Assembly (NCBI GenBank): GCA_041398565.1
Contig: JAWKUN010000002.1
Coordinates: forward strand, 434,001 to 498,000
From: DATGPD01 sp041398565
Lineage (GTDB): Bacteria > Planctomycetota > UBA1135 > UBA2386
Direction: 5' to 3'
Length of the DNA stretch: 64,000 nucleotides
The notes under the pieces were generated by a model. That model ran no database searches. It was not told the origin of the DNA and saw nothing but the letters and a program-made list of their open reading frames with translations. Positions 43,455 to 51,326 of this stretch are shown here, in pieces. A program made the position numbers and the translations under genes. Each line of letters opens with the position of its first letter. The first letter of the stretch is position 1.

Positions 43455-44722
43455 TGCGCCGGACTCCTCCCCCGCTGTGCCCGATACTTGCCCACCGTGC
43501 GCCGCAGCAAGTCGATCTTCGCCGGGTCGTAGTGGACCAACGCGCTACCCGAAGACCCCGTGCCGAGCTTGACCTGCCCGCGCACGATCATCGCGCCGTG
43601 CACCTCGAACTTGCCGCGGTCGAGGATCGCGTTGCCCGACACGTACACCAGCCCGTCGATGCGCGCGTCACCGAGCATGCCCGAGGTCAGGTCGCCGTCG
43701 ACCACCAGCAGGCTGTTGGTGAGGGCCATCTTGCCGTCGAAACGCAGGCCCTTGGCGACGATCAGCTTGCCGTCGATCACCGGCACGTCCGTCGTCGTGG
43801 ACGAGCCGCCGCCGCCCCCGGAGAGGATGCTCTTCAGCCACGCGAGGAACGACCCCCAGTTGAAGCCGCCGCTGCCCACGTCCTTGTCCAGCGACACGTC
43901 GCTGTAGGTGCGCAGCTCATCGAGGCGCATGGCGAAGATGTGCTCCGGCCCGGCCTCGTACACGCTGGCCGGCAGCTGCGTCGGCGTGCCGGTGACGACC
44001 GCTCCCGCCGTCAGGCTCGGTTCTGTGGTCACCGGTGCGACCGGCATGGACGCGGGGTCGCGGAAGGCGATGGCGATCGAATCGCCGCCCTCGACGCGAC
44101 CGTGGTCGCCGACGCTCACCCGGGACGGGTCCTCGGCGCAGAGCGCCGCGGGCGCCGGCAGGTTCAACTGCAGCCAGCGGATCTCGGAGGTGAGCGCCTT
44201 CGTCCCGAGCAGCTGGTTGGGTGGCTCGCGGTAGGACCGCGACGGGTCGCGCCGGCGGTACACGAAGGCGTGCACCCCCAGCTCCCAAACGCTACCCGGG
44301 GTCAGGTTGCCGCGCTGCGAGGAGATGTCGCGAGTCTCCGTGCGTGCCACCTCGTAGCGGCCCCAGAGGTTGCCGTTGATCTCGAACTCGCGCACCAGGC
44401 CGATCGTCGGGTCCAACGTCTCGATGCGCGGCGGCACCGCCGCGGGATCGTTGCTGGGGGCGAAGGTGGTGATCGGCTGGTTCGAGCGACTGTGGAACCA
44501 GCTCACTGCGTCTTGCAAGCCCGACCGCGCGAAGGTGCTCGCCAAGCCCGCGCGGTTGTAGCGCGCGTCGCGGTCGGCGCGCCGCGACGCCATCAAGGCG
44601 GTGTGCGTGACGACCAAACCCGACGTGATGGCGACGAAGATCAGCGCCCAGATGATGGCGCTGCCGCGCTCCGGCGAGCGCGCATCGACGGCGTCCCCCT
44701 CGCAGCTGCCGCTGGCTCTCAC
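43451..44722 (-). CDS. Prepilin-like protein, PilX/GspK type
   Basis: Encodes 423 residues. The N-terminus PERG followed by SAIIWALIFVAITSGLVVTHTALM is a prepilin-type leader and helix that lacks the Glu at +5, as is usual for PilX and GspK, which cap the pseudopilus. The middle has mixed alpha/beta content (IRWLQLNLPAPAALCAEDPSRVSVG); the C-terminal part has parallel repeats (GLRFDGKMALTNSLLVVDGDLTSGMLGDARIDGLVYVSGNAILDRGKFEVHGAMIVRG), which look like a right-handed beta-helix or bactofilin-like rungs. The GTG at 44722 is the nearest start giving a short leader; no Shine-Dalgarno supports it. It heads the three-gene prepilin-like operon. Confidence 0.78.
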   Translation of the reverse strand: MRASGSCEGDAVDARSPERGSAIIWALIFVAITSGLVVTHTALMASRRADRDARYNRAGLASTFARSGLQDAVSWFHSRSNQPITTFAPSNDPAAVPPRIETLDPTIGLVREFEINGNLWGRYEVARTETRDISSQRGNLTPGSVWELGVHAFVYRRRDPSRSYREPPNQLLGTKALTSEIRWLQLNLPAPAALCAEDPSRVSVGDHGRVEGGDSIAIAFRDPASMPVAPVTTEPSLTAGAVVTGTPTQLPASVYEAGPEHIFAMRLDELRTYSDVSLDKDVGSGGFNWGSFLAWLKSILSGGGGGSSTTTDVPVIDGKLIVAKGLRFDGKMALTNSLLVVDGDLTSGMLGDARIDGLVYVSGNAILDRGKFEVHGAMIVRGQVKLGTGSSGSALVHYDPAKIDLLRRTVGKYRAQRGRSPAQ

Positions 44723-44877
44723 GTGGCGTGTATCGACGTTCGTGGCCGCCGACTGTTGCGATTTCCGACGCAGACCACGACGAGCCGACGCCGCGTGATC
44801 TCGCGTCCTCGAGTCTCCCGTGCCAAGCCGAGCTGGGCGAACAGGCGCGGCTCCGCCGCAGACGTGACGCGGACTCC

Positions 44878-47529
44878 CTAGTAGATCGTCTTCTTCTTGT
44901 CGGTCGCACCGCCTCGCCCGGCCGCCCCCTGACCCGGCTCCCCGGCCGGCGGAGCGACCTTCTCGGCGGGGTCCACAGGCTTGCCCTCGCCGACGTGGGT
45001 CACCAGGAAGTCCTCGTACTTCCGGTAGCGGTTCAGGTGCTTGACGTCGCCACCGAGCCCATGGCCGCCGGTGGGATCGAGGAACAGGTCGACGAGCGCC
45101 TCCTTGCCTGCCTTCAACAGCTCGCGGTACACGCGCACCGTGTCCTGGTAGAGCACGTTGCTGTCCTCCATGCCGTGCACCAGCAGTAGGCGCGCTCGGA
45201 GGTTCTTCGCCAGCGGCAGCAGCGAGAACTTCTTGAGGTCGGCGGCGCCGGTGCGCGTCTTGCCGATCGTGCCCTGCGAGTACCAGTTGTTGTAGTTCTC
45301 CCACTCGGTCGGCCCGGCACCGGCGATGCCGGCGGCGAACACGCCGGGCTCGGTGTAGAGGCACATCTGCGTCTGGAAGCCACCGAAGCTCCAGCCATGC
45401 AGGGCGACGCGCTTCTCGTCGACGTCGTGGTCAGCGACGAACCACTTCACGCCGTCCACCAGGTCCTCGACCTGCGGCTTACCGACCTGCTCGAAGTTCG
45501 CCTTCTCGAACACGGAGCCGTAGCCCGACTGCCCGCGCGGGTCGATGCTGCAGGTCACCCACCCGTGCCTCTCGGTCATGTACCGCGCGAACAAGTAGGC
45601 GGAGCCGTGATAGCTGCCGTCCTCCACCGTCTTGCGCGTGCCGAGCGGGCCGCCGTAGACGTAGACCAGGAGCGGGCGCTTGTCGCCGGGCTTCTGATCG
45701 GCCGGCTTGAACATGTGGCCGTGGATGACGTGGCCGTGCCGGTTCTCGTACGAGAAGAACACCGGCTTCACCTCGACCAGCTTGCGCGTCTCCTCGCTGT
45801 GCGAGTCGGTCAGCACCCGGCTGGTGGCACCGGCGACGCGCACCAGGTGCAGTTCCGGCACGCGCCCGAAGGTGGTGAACGTGCCCAACAACGTGCCGCC
45901 GTCGGGGCTGACGGCGACATGCGACCAGTTGCCGTCCAGGACATCGACGCGGCGCATCGCGCCGGACTCGAGGTCGATCGCGTACACGTTCTCGTGCGAG
46001 GGCGCCTCCTTGTTGGCTGTCACGAACAGGGTCTTGCGGTCCTTCGACAGATCGACGGGGTAGACCTCGTAGCGACCGCGGGTGAGCTGGTCGAGCTGCT
46101 CGTAGAGCGGGTCGAACAGGTGCACGTGCCGGAACCCGCTCTGTTCGGTGACCATCACCAGGCGACGGTTGTCGGCCAAGAACTGCGGGCGGATCATCGA
46201 CGGGGTGTTGGGACCGCCCGCGTGCAGGAAGCGCAGAACGACCCTGGCGGGACGATCGACCGGCTCGCCCTCCTTCTTGTTCTTGGCGGTGGCGTTGTCA
46301 CCCGACTCCTTCGCCTGACCGTCGCCGCGCTCGGCCTCGACGCCTCCGACGGCCGCCTTCTCGTCGGTGTCCGCCGACTTCTTCTCGGGCGTCGCCGCTG
46401 CCTGGCGCTCCGCCACCATCACCCGCACCTGCTCGCTCTGCTGGTCGAACACCGCGAACGCCACCCGCTTGCCATCGGGTGACCACTCCGGCGTGCGCAC
46501 GATGTCGCGCGGACCGGTGATCTTGTGCTGGAAGACCCGGGTCAGCTCGCCGTTCTCGGCCAGCGCACCCGACAGTTCGACCACGTAGAAGGACACGGTG
46601 CGCTCGGGCACAGCGTCGTCGGACACGGTGCGCGGCACCTCGCGCACGGTCGCGAAGCGGTCGCGGTAGCTGACGATGTTGACCTTGCGCATGCCGGCGC
46701 CGGGTCCGCCCGTGCCCTTGCTGGTCAGGAAGGCCAGCGCCGTCCCGTCGGGGCTCAGCTCGTAGCCGCCGATGGTCTCGCCCGGCGGCAGGCGCGGATC
46801 GATCTGCGCCACGACGTGGCTGCCGAGGGTGACCTTCACCAAAGCTTCGCCCCGCATGAAGGTAAAGCCCTGGCCGTCGGGCAGCCACTGCACCTGACGC
46901 TCGCTCTCGCGCGTCTGCGTGAAGCGTTCGAGCTTCTGACCGGCCACCGTGTAGCGGTAGACGTCGCCGCCGGAAGTGAACAGCAGCTCGGCCGCCGCCG
47001 GCGCCCAGTCGAAGCTGCTGACGCCGTCGTAGCGTGGCGCCTCCTTCTGCTTGAAGTCGTCGTCGGTGACCCAGTCGCCGCTGAGACGATCGTCCTTGGT
47101 CGCCTGCTCGCCCTTGGCCTTCGGCTCGCCCTTGGCCGTCTTGCCCCCCGCGTCCGCCTTCTCCTTGGCGATCACCTTGCGCGCGCGCTCGACGCGGTCG
47201 GCCATCACCTTGCGCGTCGCCTGCTGGAACGGCGCCATCACCGACACCGCGGTCAGTCGCTGCAGCTCGTCCTTGGCGATGTCGTACAGCCACAGGTCGC
47301 CGCCGTGCCGGCGCTCGCGCAGCGGTCGGTAGAGCCACGCGGCGTAGGCGCCGTCGGCGGAGAACGCCATGCCTGTCGCCTGCGGCCCGAACAGGCCGTC
47401 CTCGGGGAACAGCTTTTCCAGGGTCAGGCCCTGCGCCTGGGTGGCCGCTGGCTTCGCCGCGGCTTCCTGACCGGACAGGGTGGACGAGGCGAGAAGGACT
47501 GCGAGAGCCAGCGACGAGAAGCGGTTCAT
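44878..47529 (-). CDS. S9 family peptidase (dipeptidyl peptidase IV-like), secreted
   Basis: Encodes 883 residues with a signal peptide (SSLALAVLLASSTLSGQ). A beta-propeller with WD40-like TolB/DPP-type repeats (FSADGAYAAWLYRPL, WLPDGQGFTFMRG, SPDGTALAFL) precedes an alpha/beta-hydrolase domain with nucleophile HGWSFGG, then the acid/base elements near LLVHGMEDSNV and GGHGLGGD. This is prolyl oligopeptidase family S9, most like dipeptidyl peptidase IV/DPP-type enzymes, acting on peptides outside the cytoplasm. A charged insert of about 45 residues (KEKADAGGKTAKGEPKAKGEQATK) and another near 420-460 interrupt the propeller. The ATG at 47529 is chosen because the signal peptide starts there; the frame continues upstream to 47640. 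Confidence 0.93.
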   Translation of the reverse strand: MNRFSSLALAVLLASSTLSGQEAAAKPAATQAQGLTLEKLFPEDGLFGPQATGMAFSADGAYAAWLYRPLRERRHGGDLWLYDIAKDELQRLTAVSVMAPFQQATRKVMADRVERARKVIAKEKADAGGKTAKGEPKAKGEQATKDDRLSGDWVTDDDFKQKEAPRYDGVSSFDWAPAAAELLFTSGGDVYRYTVAGQKLERFTQTRESERQVQWLPDGQGFTFMRGEALVKVTLGSHVVAQIDPRLPPGETIGGYELSPDGTALAFLTSKGTGGPGAGMRKVNIVSYRDRFATVREVPRTVSDDAVPERTVSFYVVELSGALAENGELTRVFQHKITGPRDIVRTPEWSPDGKRVAFAVFDQQSEQVRVMVAERQAAATPEKKSADTDEKAAVGGVEAERGDGQAKESGDNATAKNKKEGEPVDRPARVVLRFLHAGGPNTPSMIRPQFLADNRRLVMVTEQSGFRHVHLFDPLYEQLDQLTRGRYEVYPVDLSKDRKTLFVTANKEAPSHENVYAIDLESGAMRRVDVLDGNWSHVAVSPDGGTLLGTFTTFGRVPELHLVRVAGATSRVLTDSHSEETRKLVEVKPVFFSYENRHGHVIHGHMFKPADQKPGDKRPLLVYVYGGPLGTRKTVEDGSYHGSAYLFARYMTERHGWVTCSIDPRGQSGYGSVFEKANFEQVGKPQVEDLVDGVKWFVADHDVDEKRVALHGWSFGGFQTQMCLYTEPGVFAAGIAGAGPTEWENYNNWYSQGTIGKTRTGAADLKKFSLLPLAKNLRARLLLVHGMEDSNVLYQDTVRVYRELLKAGKEALVDLFLDPTGGHGLGGDVKHLNRYRKYEDFLVTHVGEGKPVDPAEKVAPPAGEPGQGAAGRGGATDKKKTIY

Positions 47530-47730
47530 GGTCGGGGAGCGAGAAGGTAACGCCACGCCGGCACACGCGGGGGCGGCGTCTGCTTCGACCGATACGCCAC
47601 ACCGCCTGCAGGAGCGGGCGCTCGAGGGCGCCCGCGCCAACCGCCGATGCGAGTGGCCGCTCGCCCCACCTTGGCTCGCTCGCTGCCGCGGCGCCGCGGC
47701 TCACATGGGATGAAAGAACCGAGACCTACA

Positions 47731-47773
47731 GGCTCGGAGCGTGTGAGAGAAACGAGCGTACCCGCTCCGAGCC
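47731..47773 (-). terminator. Strong inverted repeat after the PDZ gene
   Basis: GGCTCGGAGCG (47731-47741) and CGCTCCGAGCC (47763-47773) form an 11-bp perfect stem with a 21-base spacer. It lies 40-80 bases after the stop of the minus-strand PDZ gene and upstream of the S9 peptidase gene, so a terminator for the former is the natural reading. There is no T-run, so it could instead be an operator. Confidence 0.45.
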
Positions 47774-47812
47774 ATGTTGCTGGCGATCGCCTTCGCGATC
47801 GCGAGCCTTCGG

Positions 47813-48754
47813 CTAGCGCAGCGCGGCCTTCTTCTCCAGCCGCCGCAGCATCGCCTCGATCTCCGTCAGGCGGCGGTTGACGTCCTCCAGGCTGGCCGCG
47901 TCCGGCGGGGGCGCGACCGATGGGGTGGCCGATGGCGCCGACTCGGCCTTCGCATCAGCCGGCTGTTGCGTCAACGCGTAGTCCAGCCACTCCCCGCCGA
48001 CCCTCACCACGCCGCGGGTCGGGTAGTACCAAGACGCGGGCGCACGCGCGCTCCGCCAGGTCTCGAGCGCCGGGTCGCGCCAGCGCCCGTCGACGCCGGT
48101 GGCCTCCGCCTCGCCCAGAGCGACGGTGAGTTCCACCTCGTTGCCGCGGCGCAGCAGGGTCAACGCGAGTTCGTCGCCGGGGCGCTTGGCTGCCAGCTTT
48201 TCGCGCAGTGCCTTCTGGTCGACCCCGCGCGCACCATCGAGCGCCACGAGGAGGTCGAAGCGTTGCACGCCGGCCTTGGCCGCCGCGCCGCCGCCTTCGA
48301 CCGCCGTGATCACCAGACCGGCGCCCGCCTCGATGCCGAGCTGCGATGCCATCGCTTCGGACGGTGGCTCGACGCTGACGTCCAGGCTCGCCCGCGTCGG
48401 CCGCGCCGGGGCAGCGGTGACCCACGCCTGGCCGTCTGCGAGGTGCAACCGCCCGAGAGCGCGGCCGCGTGCGTCCAGCAGGTCGGTCGTCCGATAGAAC
48501 GCGGCGCCGCCGCGTGCGGCGAGAAAGGCGAGACCCGGGGCCGTCGCCGTCGTGACCTGCGGCCGCTCGACCGCGCGTTGCGACACGACCTCGTCGCCAC
48601 ACCTCACCACCACCTGCTCGCCGTCCCACTCGAACGCATAGACCTCGCCGGCGCGCTCGATGACTCCACTCAACTGCTTGAGCTGGGCCGACGCCGGGCC
48701 CGAGCCGAGCGCCGCGACCGTCGCCGCGGCCAACCACATGTGTCTCGTTCGCAT
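47813..48754 (-). CDS. Secreted PDZ-domain protein
   Basis: Encodes 313 residues with a signal peptide (HMWLAAATVAALGSGPASAQ). About residues 25-110 are beta-rich (GEVYAFEWDGEQVVVRCGDEVVSQ). A PDZ domain occupies about 125-215 (MASQLGIEAGAGLVITAVEGGGAAAKAGVQRFDLLVALDG, then GDELALTLLRRGNEVELTVALGE), with a GAGLV-type carboxylate-binding loop. The end is a predicted coiled coil (EDVNRRLTEIEAMLRRLEKKAALR). No protease triad is visible, so it is probably a peptide-binding or scaffold protein. A strong Shine-Dalgarno AAGGAG lies seven bases before the ATG. It is the third gene of a sigma/anti-sigma operon, suggesting a role in envelope-stress sensing as PDZ proteins have in the RseA/RseP pathway (inference). 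Confidence 0.85.
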   Translation of the reverse strand: MRTRHMWLAAATVAALGSGPASAQLKQLSGVIERAGEVYAFEWDGEQVVVRCGDEVVSQRAVERPQVTTATAPGLAFLAARGGAAFYRTTDLLDARGRALGRLHLADGQAWVTAAPARPTRASLDVSVEPPSEAMASQLGIEAGAGLVITAVEGGGAAAKAGVQRFDLLVALDGARGVDQKALREKLAAKRPGDELALTLLRRGNEVELTVALGEAEATGVDGRWRDPALETWRSARAPASWYYPTRGVVRVGGEWLDYALTQQPADAKAESAPSATPSVAPPPDAASLEDVNRRLTEIEAMLRRLEKKAALR

Positions 48755-48813
48755 GTCTTTCTCCTTGGGAAGGAAGGGATCAGGATCGACCGGTGTCGCC
48801 GAGCCCTTCGGGC

Positions 48814-49356
48814 TCAGAAGCGTCGCGGCAGTTGCAGCTCGGCGGCATCGACCACTGCCGGCCGCGGGTCGCCGTACTCGTCGTAGGCGAGCCCGAGGAA
48901 GCTCTCGATCGGCGCACGCTCGACGGTGCGGCGCAGGAAGATCACCTCCGTGGCGCGCCCGTCGGCCGTCGGCCGAGTCTCGAGGAGCAGGCTCGGCAGT
49001 TCCTCGACCGTCGTGCTCGCCGACGCCGGCGGTGGTGGCGGAGGCGTCTCGCTGCGCCAGCGCAGCGTCGCCCAGGCCAAGACCGCCGCCGCGGCAGCCG
49101 CCGCGCACCACGTCGAGGCGCGGGCGCGGCGCGAGGCGGCGGCCGGCAGCGGCACGCATTCGGCCGAATCCAAGGCCGCGGCGAGGACGCTGCGCACGCC
49201 CGCGGCGTCCTGCAGGGCCAAGGCGAGACGTTCCCAGACTTCGCCGTCGTCGAGCGCGACCGCGCGCAGCCGGGTCCAGTCGTCGAGGGTCTCGGCGCGG
49301 TCCACGATGCGGGCGATGGCCCCGGGTTCCCAGTCATCACGCAGCGACGTCGTCAT
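48814..49356 (-). CDS. Putative transmembrane anti-sigma factor
   Basis: Encodes 180 residues. The N-terminal portion (about 1-70; DDWEPGAIARIVDRAETLDDWTRLRAVALDD) is helical and would be cytoplasmic; a transmembrane helix at about 79-98 (STWCAAAAAAAVLAWATLRW) is followed by a Pro-rich linker (PPPPPPAS) and a short outer domain (LPSLLLETRPTADGRATEVIFLRR). The ATG overlaps the sigma gene by four bases (ATGA) and has GAGGAG seven bases upstream. No HxxxCxxC zinc motif is present. The anti-sigma call comes from coupling to the sigma gene and topology. A 6-bp hairpin GAGCCCTTCGGGCTC (48801-48815) touches its stop codon and could tune expression of the downstream PDZ gene. Confidence 0.72.
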   Translation of the reverse strand: MTTSLRDDWEPGAIARIVDRAETLDDWTRLRAVALDDGEVWERLALALQDAAGVRSVLAAALDSAECVPLPAAASRRARASTWCAAAAAAAVLAWATLRWRSETPPPPPPASASTTVEELPSLLLETRPTADGRATEVIFLRRTVERAPIESFLGLAYDEYGDPRPAVVDAAELQLPRRF

Positions 49357-49907
49357 GTTCCACTCCTCGGCGCACAGGGTGCGCCCTCGCAGTTGCGGCG
49401 CTGCAGTGCCTCGCGCAGCAGGCGGCGCGCGCGCACCAGCCGCGACTCCACGGTCGTCTCCGGCACCCCCAGCATCCCGGCGATGGCTCGCTGGCTCAGC
49501 CCCTCGACGGCTTTCAGCAGCAGAGGCTCGCGGTAGTCCGCAGGCAGTACCGCCAGCGCCGCACGGACGGCGCTCGTACGGTCGACGTCGTCGGGTGAGA
49601 AGGGCGACGCGCACGGCTCCCCCTCGAGGGCTGCTTCGTGCGGCCGGCGGTGCGCCGAGCTCAGGGTGTTGAGCGCCAACCGGCGCAGCCAGCCCCGGAA
49701 CGTCGCCGGGTCGCGCAGGGTGCCGATGCCCCGCGTCAGAGCGAACGCCGTCTCCTGCAACAGGTCCGGGAGTTCGCTCGCCCGTGCCCCGGCTGCGGTC
49801 AGCACCGCCGCCAACGAACGCCGGCTGCCGACCCAGAGGACCTCGAGCGCGCGCCGATCGCCAGCGACGGCGCGACGCACGATCGGAGAGAGGTCGTCGG
49901 CGAGCAC
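49353..49907 (-). CDS. ECF RNA polymerase sigma factor
   Basis: Encodes 184 residues with ECF region 2 (ASELPDLLQETAFALTRGIGTLRDPATFRGWLRRLALNTLSSAHRR) and region 4 (AALAVLPADYREPLLLKAVEGLSQRAIAGMLGVPETTVESRLVRARRLLREAL). The linker and charged tail (NCEGAPCAPRSGT) are short. The start is a GTG at 49907. It is the first gene of an operon with the membrane anti-sigma factor and the PDZ protein, and is 74 bases downstream of a secreted-protein gene. It is a separate lineage from the two other ECF factors in the window, which share only the general fold motifs. Confidence 0.9.
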   Translation of the reverse strand: MLADDLSPIVRRAVAGDRRALEVLWVGSRRSLAAVLTAAGARASELPDLLQETAFALTRGIGTLRDPATFRGWLRRLALNTLSSAHRRPHEAALEGEPCASPFSPDDVDRTSAVRAALAVLPADYREPLLLKAVEGLSQRAIAGMLGVPETTVESRLVRARRLLREALQRRNCEGAPCAPRSGT

Positions 49908-49981
49908 GTTCCCAAGACGCGCCGGCGGGGTGTCTCCGTCGAGGAATCGCTACGGAGTCCGTGCCGGGCGACGGGCCGGCC

Positions 49982-51064
49982 TCAGGTACCGATCTCGATG
50001 CGCCCGCCGTTGGACGCCACCACGCCCAGCGGATTGGCGCCGGGGGCGACCAGCGCCGCCTGGTTGAAGAAGAACGCGCCCACCAGCGACGACGTCGCCG
50101 GGATGGGGAGCGTCACCACCGAGTAGCGGCCCTGCACCACGAAGGGCTGGGTGAAGGCAGCGGCGCTGTAGAGAGCGCACCCGGTCATGCCGATCGGCGA
50201 CAGCGACGTACCGTTCACCTGGGTGCCGTAGATCATCGCGCCGGCCGAAGGGGCGGTCGGCGCCTCGCCGACGATCATGTCGAAGTTCGTGCCGATCGCC
50301 GGCCGGCTGGCGGCAGAAGCGAACAGGGTGACGGGCAAGGAGATCGGACAGCCGGTGCCGATCCGCGTGAAGCTGGCGAAGCGACAGTCGTTGCGCCGGG
50401 TGATCGAGTAGCCGCCCTGACCGTTGGGCGTCAGCAGCACGACGTTGCCGCCGACGTCGATCGAACCCGACGAGAACACCTCGTACACCGTGGCCGAGGT
50501 GCCGCTGTCGAACGGCAGGCCGCCGTTGAAGTTGACGCTACGCGAGGTACCGGTGCTGCCGCCGGGCGTCACACCCACGAGCGTCGTGTGCGAGTCGATC
50601 GACAGCGGGAACTGCCAGCTCAGGATGATCGAGCCGTCAGCCATGAGCTGCGCCTGTGCCGAAATCGGCGACGAGCCGCCGTACTCGACCACGTTGTCCC
50701 ATGTGATCACCGCGCGTCCCGCGAACGTCGCGAAGTGAACGCTGCCGCTGCTCGATGGATCGAGGTCGGTCCACGCCACGGCGATGCGTGCCGTCGACGC
50801 CAAGAACGACGTCAAATCCCCGTTGCAGCAACCGTCGTCGGTGTTGCTGCCCAGCCACAAGAAGCCGTTCGACGACACCGTGACGATGGAGGTCGAGCGG
50901 CCGGCGAACGGGAAGCTGAAGCCGAGCGACAGGGCCGACGACACCTGGTCGTCGCCGAGCTGCAGGTCGGTGCCGATGCTGGACTCGACGCAAGGTGGAG
51001 TCTGCGCGGCGAGCACAGACACGAGGCTGGCGAGGACAGGGAAGAGAAGCGCGCGTGTCGTCAT
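49982..51064 (-). CDS. Secreted nidogen-like domain protein with lineage C-terminal domain
   Basis: Encodes 360 residues with a signal peptide (ALLFPVLASLVSVLAAQ). The main domain (about 40-200; LGFSFPFAGRSTSIVTVSSNGFLWLGSN..., then IAVAWTDLDPSSSGSVHFATFAGRAVITWDNVVEYG and QAQLMADGSIILSWQ) has the strand pattern of NIDO-like extracellular domains. From about residue 235 (FTRIGTGCPISLPVTLF) a beta-rich C-terminal block of about 125 residues ends in GVVASNGGRIEIG, resembling the C-termini of the proteins encoded at 7370 and 13292. Function is unknown; a cell-surface or extracellular role is inferred. A TACGAT hexamer on the coding strand at 51107-51102 is a candidate -10 element. Confidence 0.8.
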   Translation of the reverse strand: MTTRALLFPVLASLVSVLAAQTPPCVESSIGTDLQLGDDQVSSALSLGFSFPFAGRSTSIVTVSSNGFLWLGSNTDDGCCNGDLTSFLASTARIAVAWTDLDPSSSGSVHFATFAGRAVITWDNVVEYGGSSPISAQAQLMADGSIILSWQFPLSIDSHTTLVGVTPGGSTGTSRSVNFNGGLPFDSGTSATVYEVFSSGSIDVGGNVVLLTPNGQGGYSITRRNDCRFASFTRIGTGCPISLPVTLFASAASRPAIGTNFDMIVGEAPTAPSAGAMIYGTQVNGTSLSPIGMTGCALYSAAAFTQPFVVQGRYSVVTLPIPATSSLVGAFFFNQAALVAPGANPLGVVASNGGRIEIGT

Positions 51065-51101
51065 CGGGTGAAGGGCGGAACGAGAAGACCTTGAGGTCCG
51101 G

Positions 51102-51107
51102 ATCGTA
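51102..51107 (-). promoter_or_regulatory. Candidate -10 element (TACGAT)
   Basis: On the coding strand of the secreted-protein gene, TACGAT lies 37 bases before its ATG and is preceded by GGGC. The same hexamer precedes the subtilase and DUF427 genes. There is no clear -35. Confidence 0.3.
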
Positions 51108-51326
51108 GCCCATCGGTCCGAAGCTGTCCGAGTCAGCAAGCCGGTCGGCCGGACGGGCGACGGTGTGCCCGACAGCACCAGGTGCGCTGCAAGTGCTGCG
51201 AATCCTCGCGGCGCGCGCCGACTCGCACCTTTGGTACGGCCGCAGGTTGTGATGTGCGGAAATGCGCCGCGACGCGGGCCGGCCAGAGAACGCTGGCCGA
51301 CCCACGCGACGCAGCCCGAGATCGGG

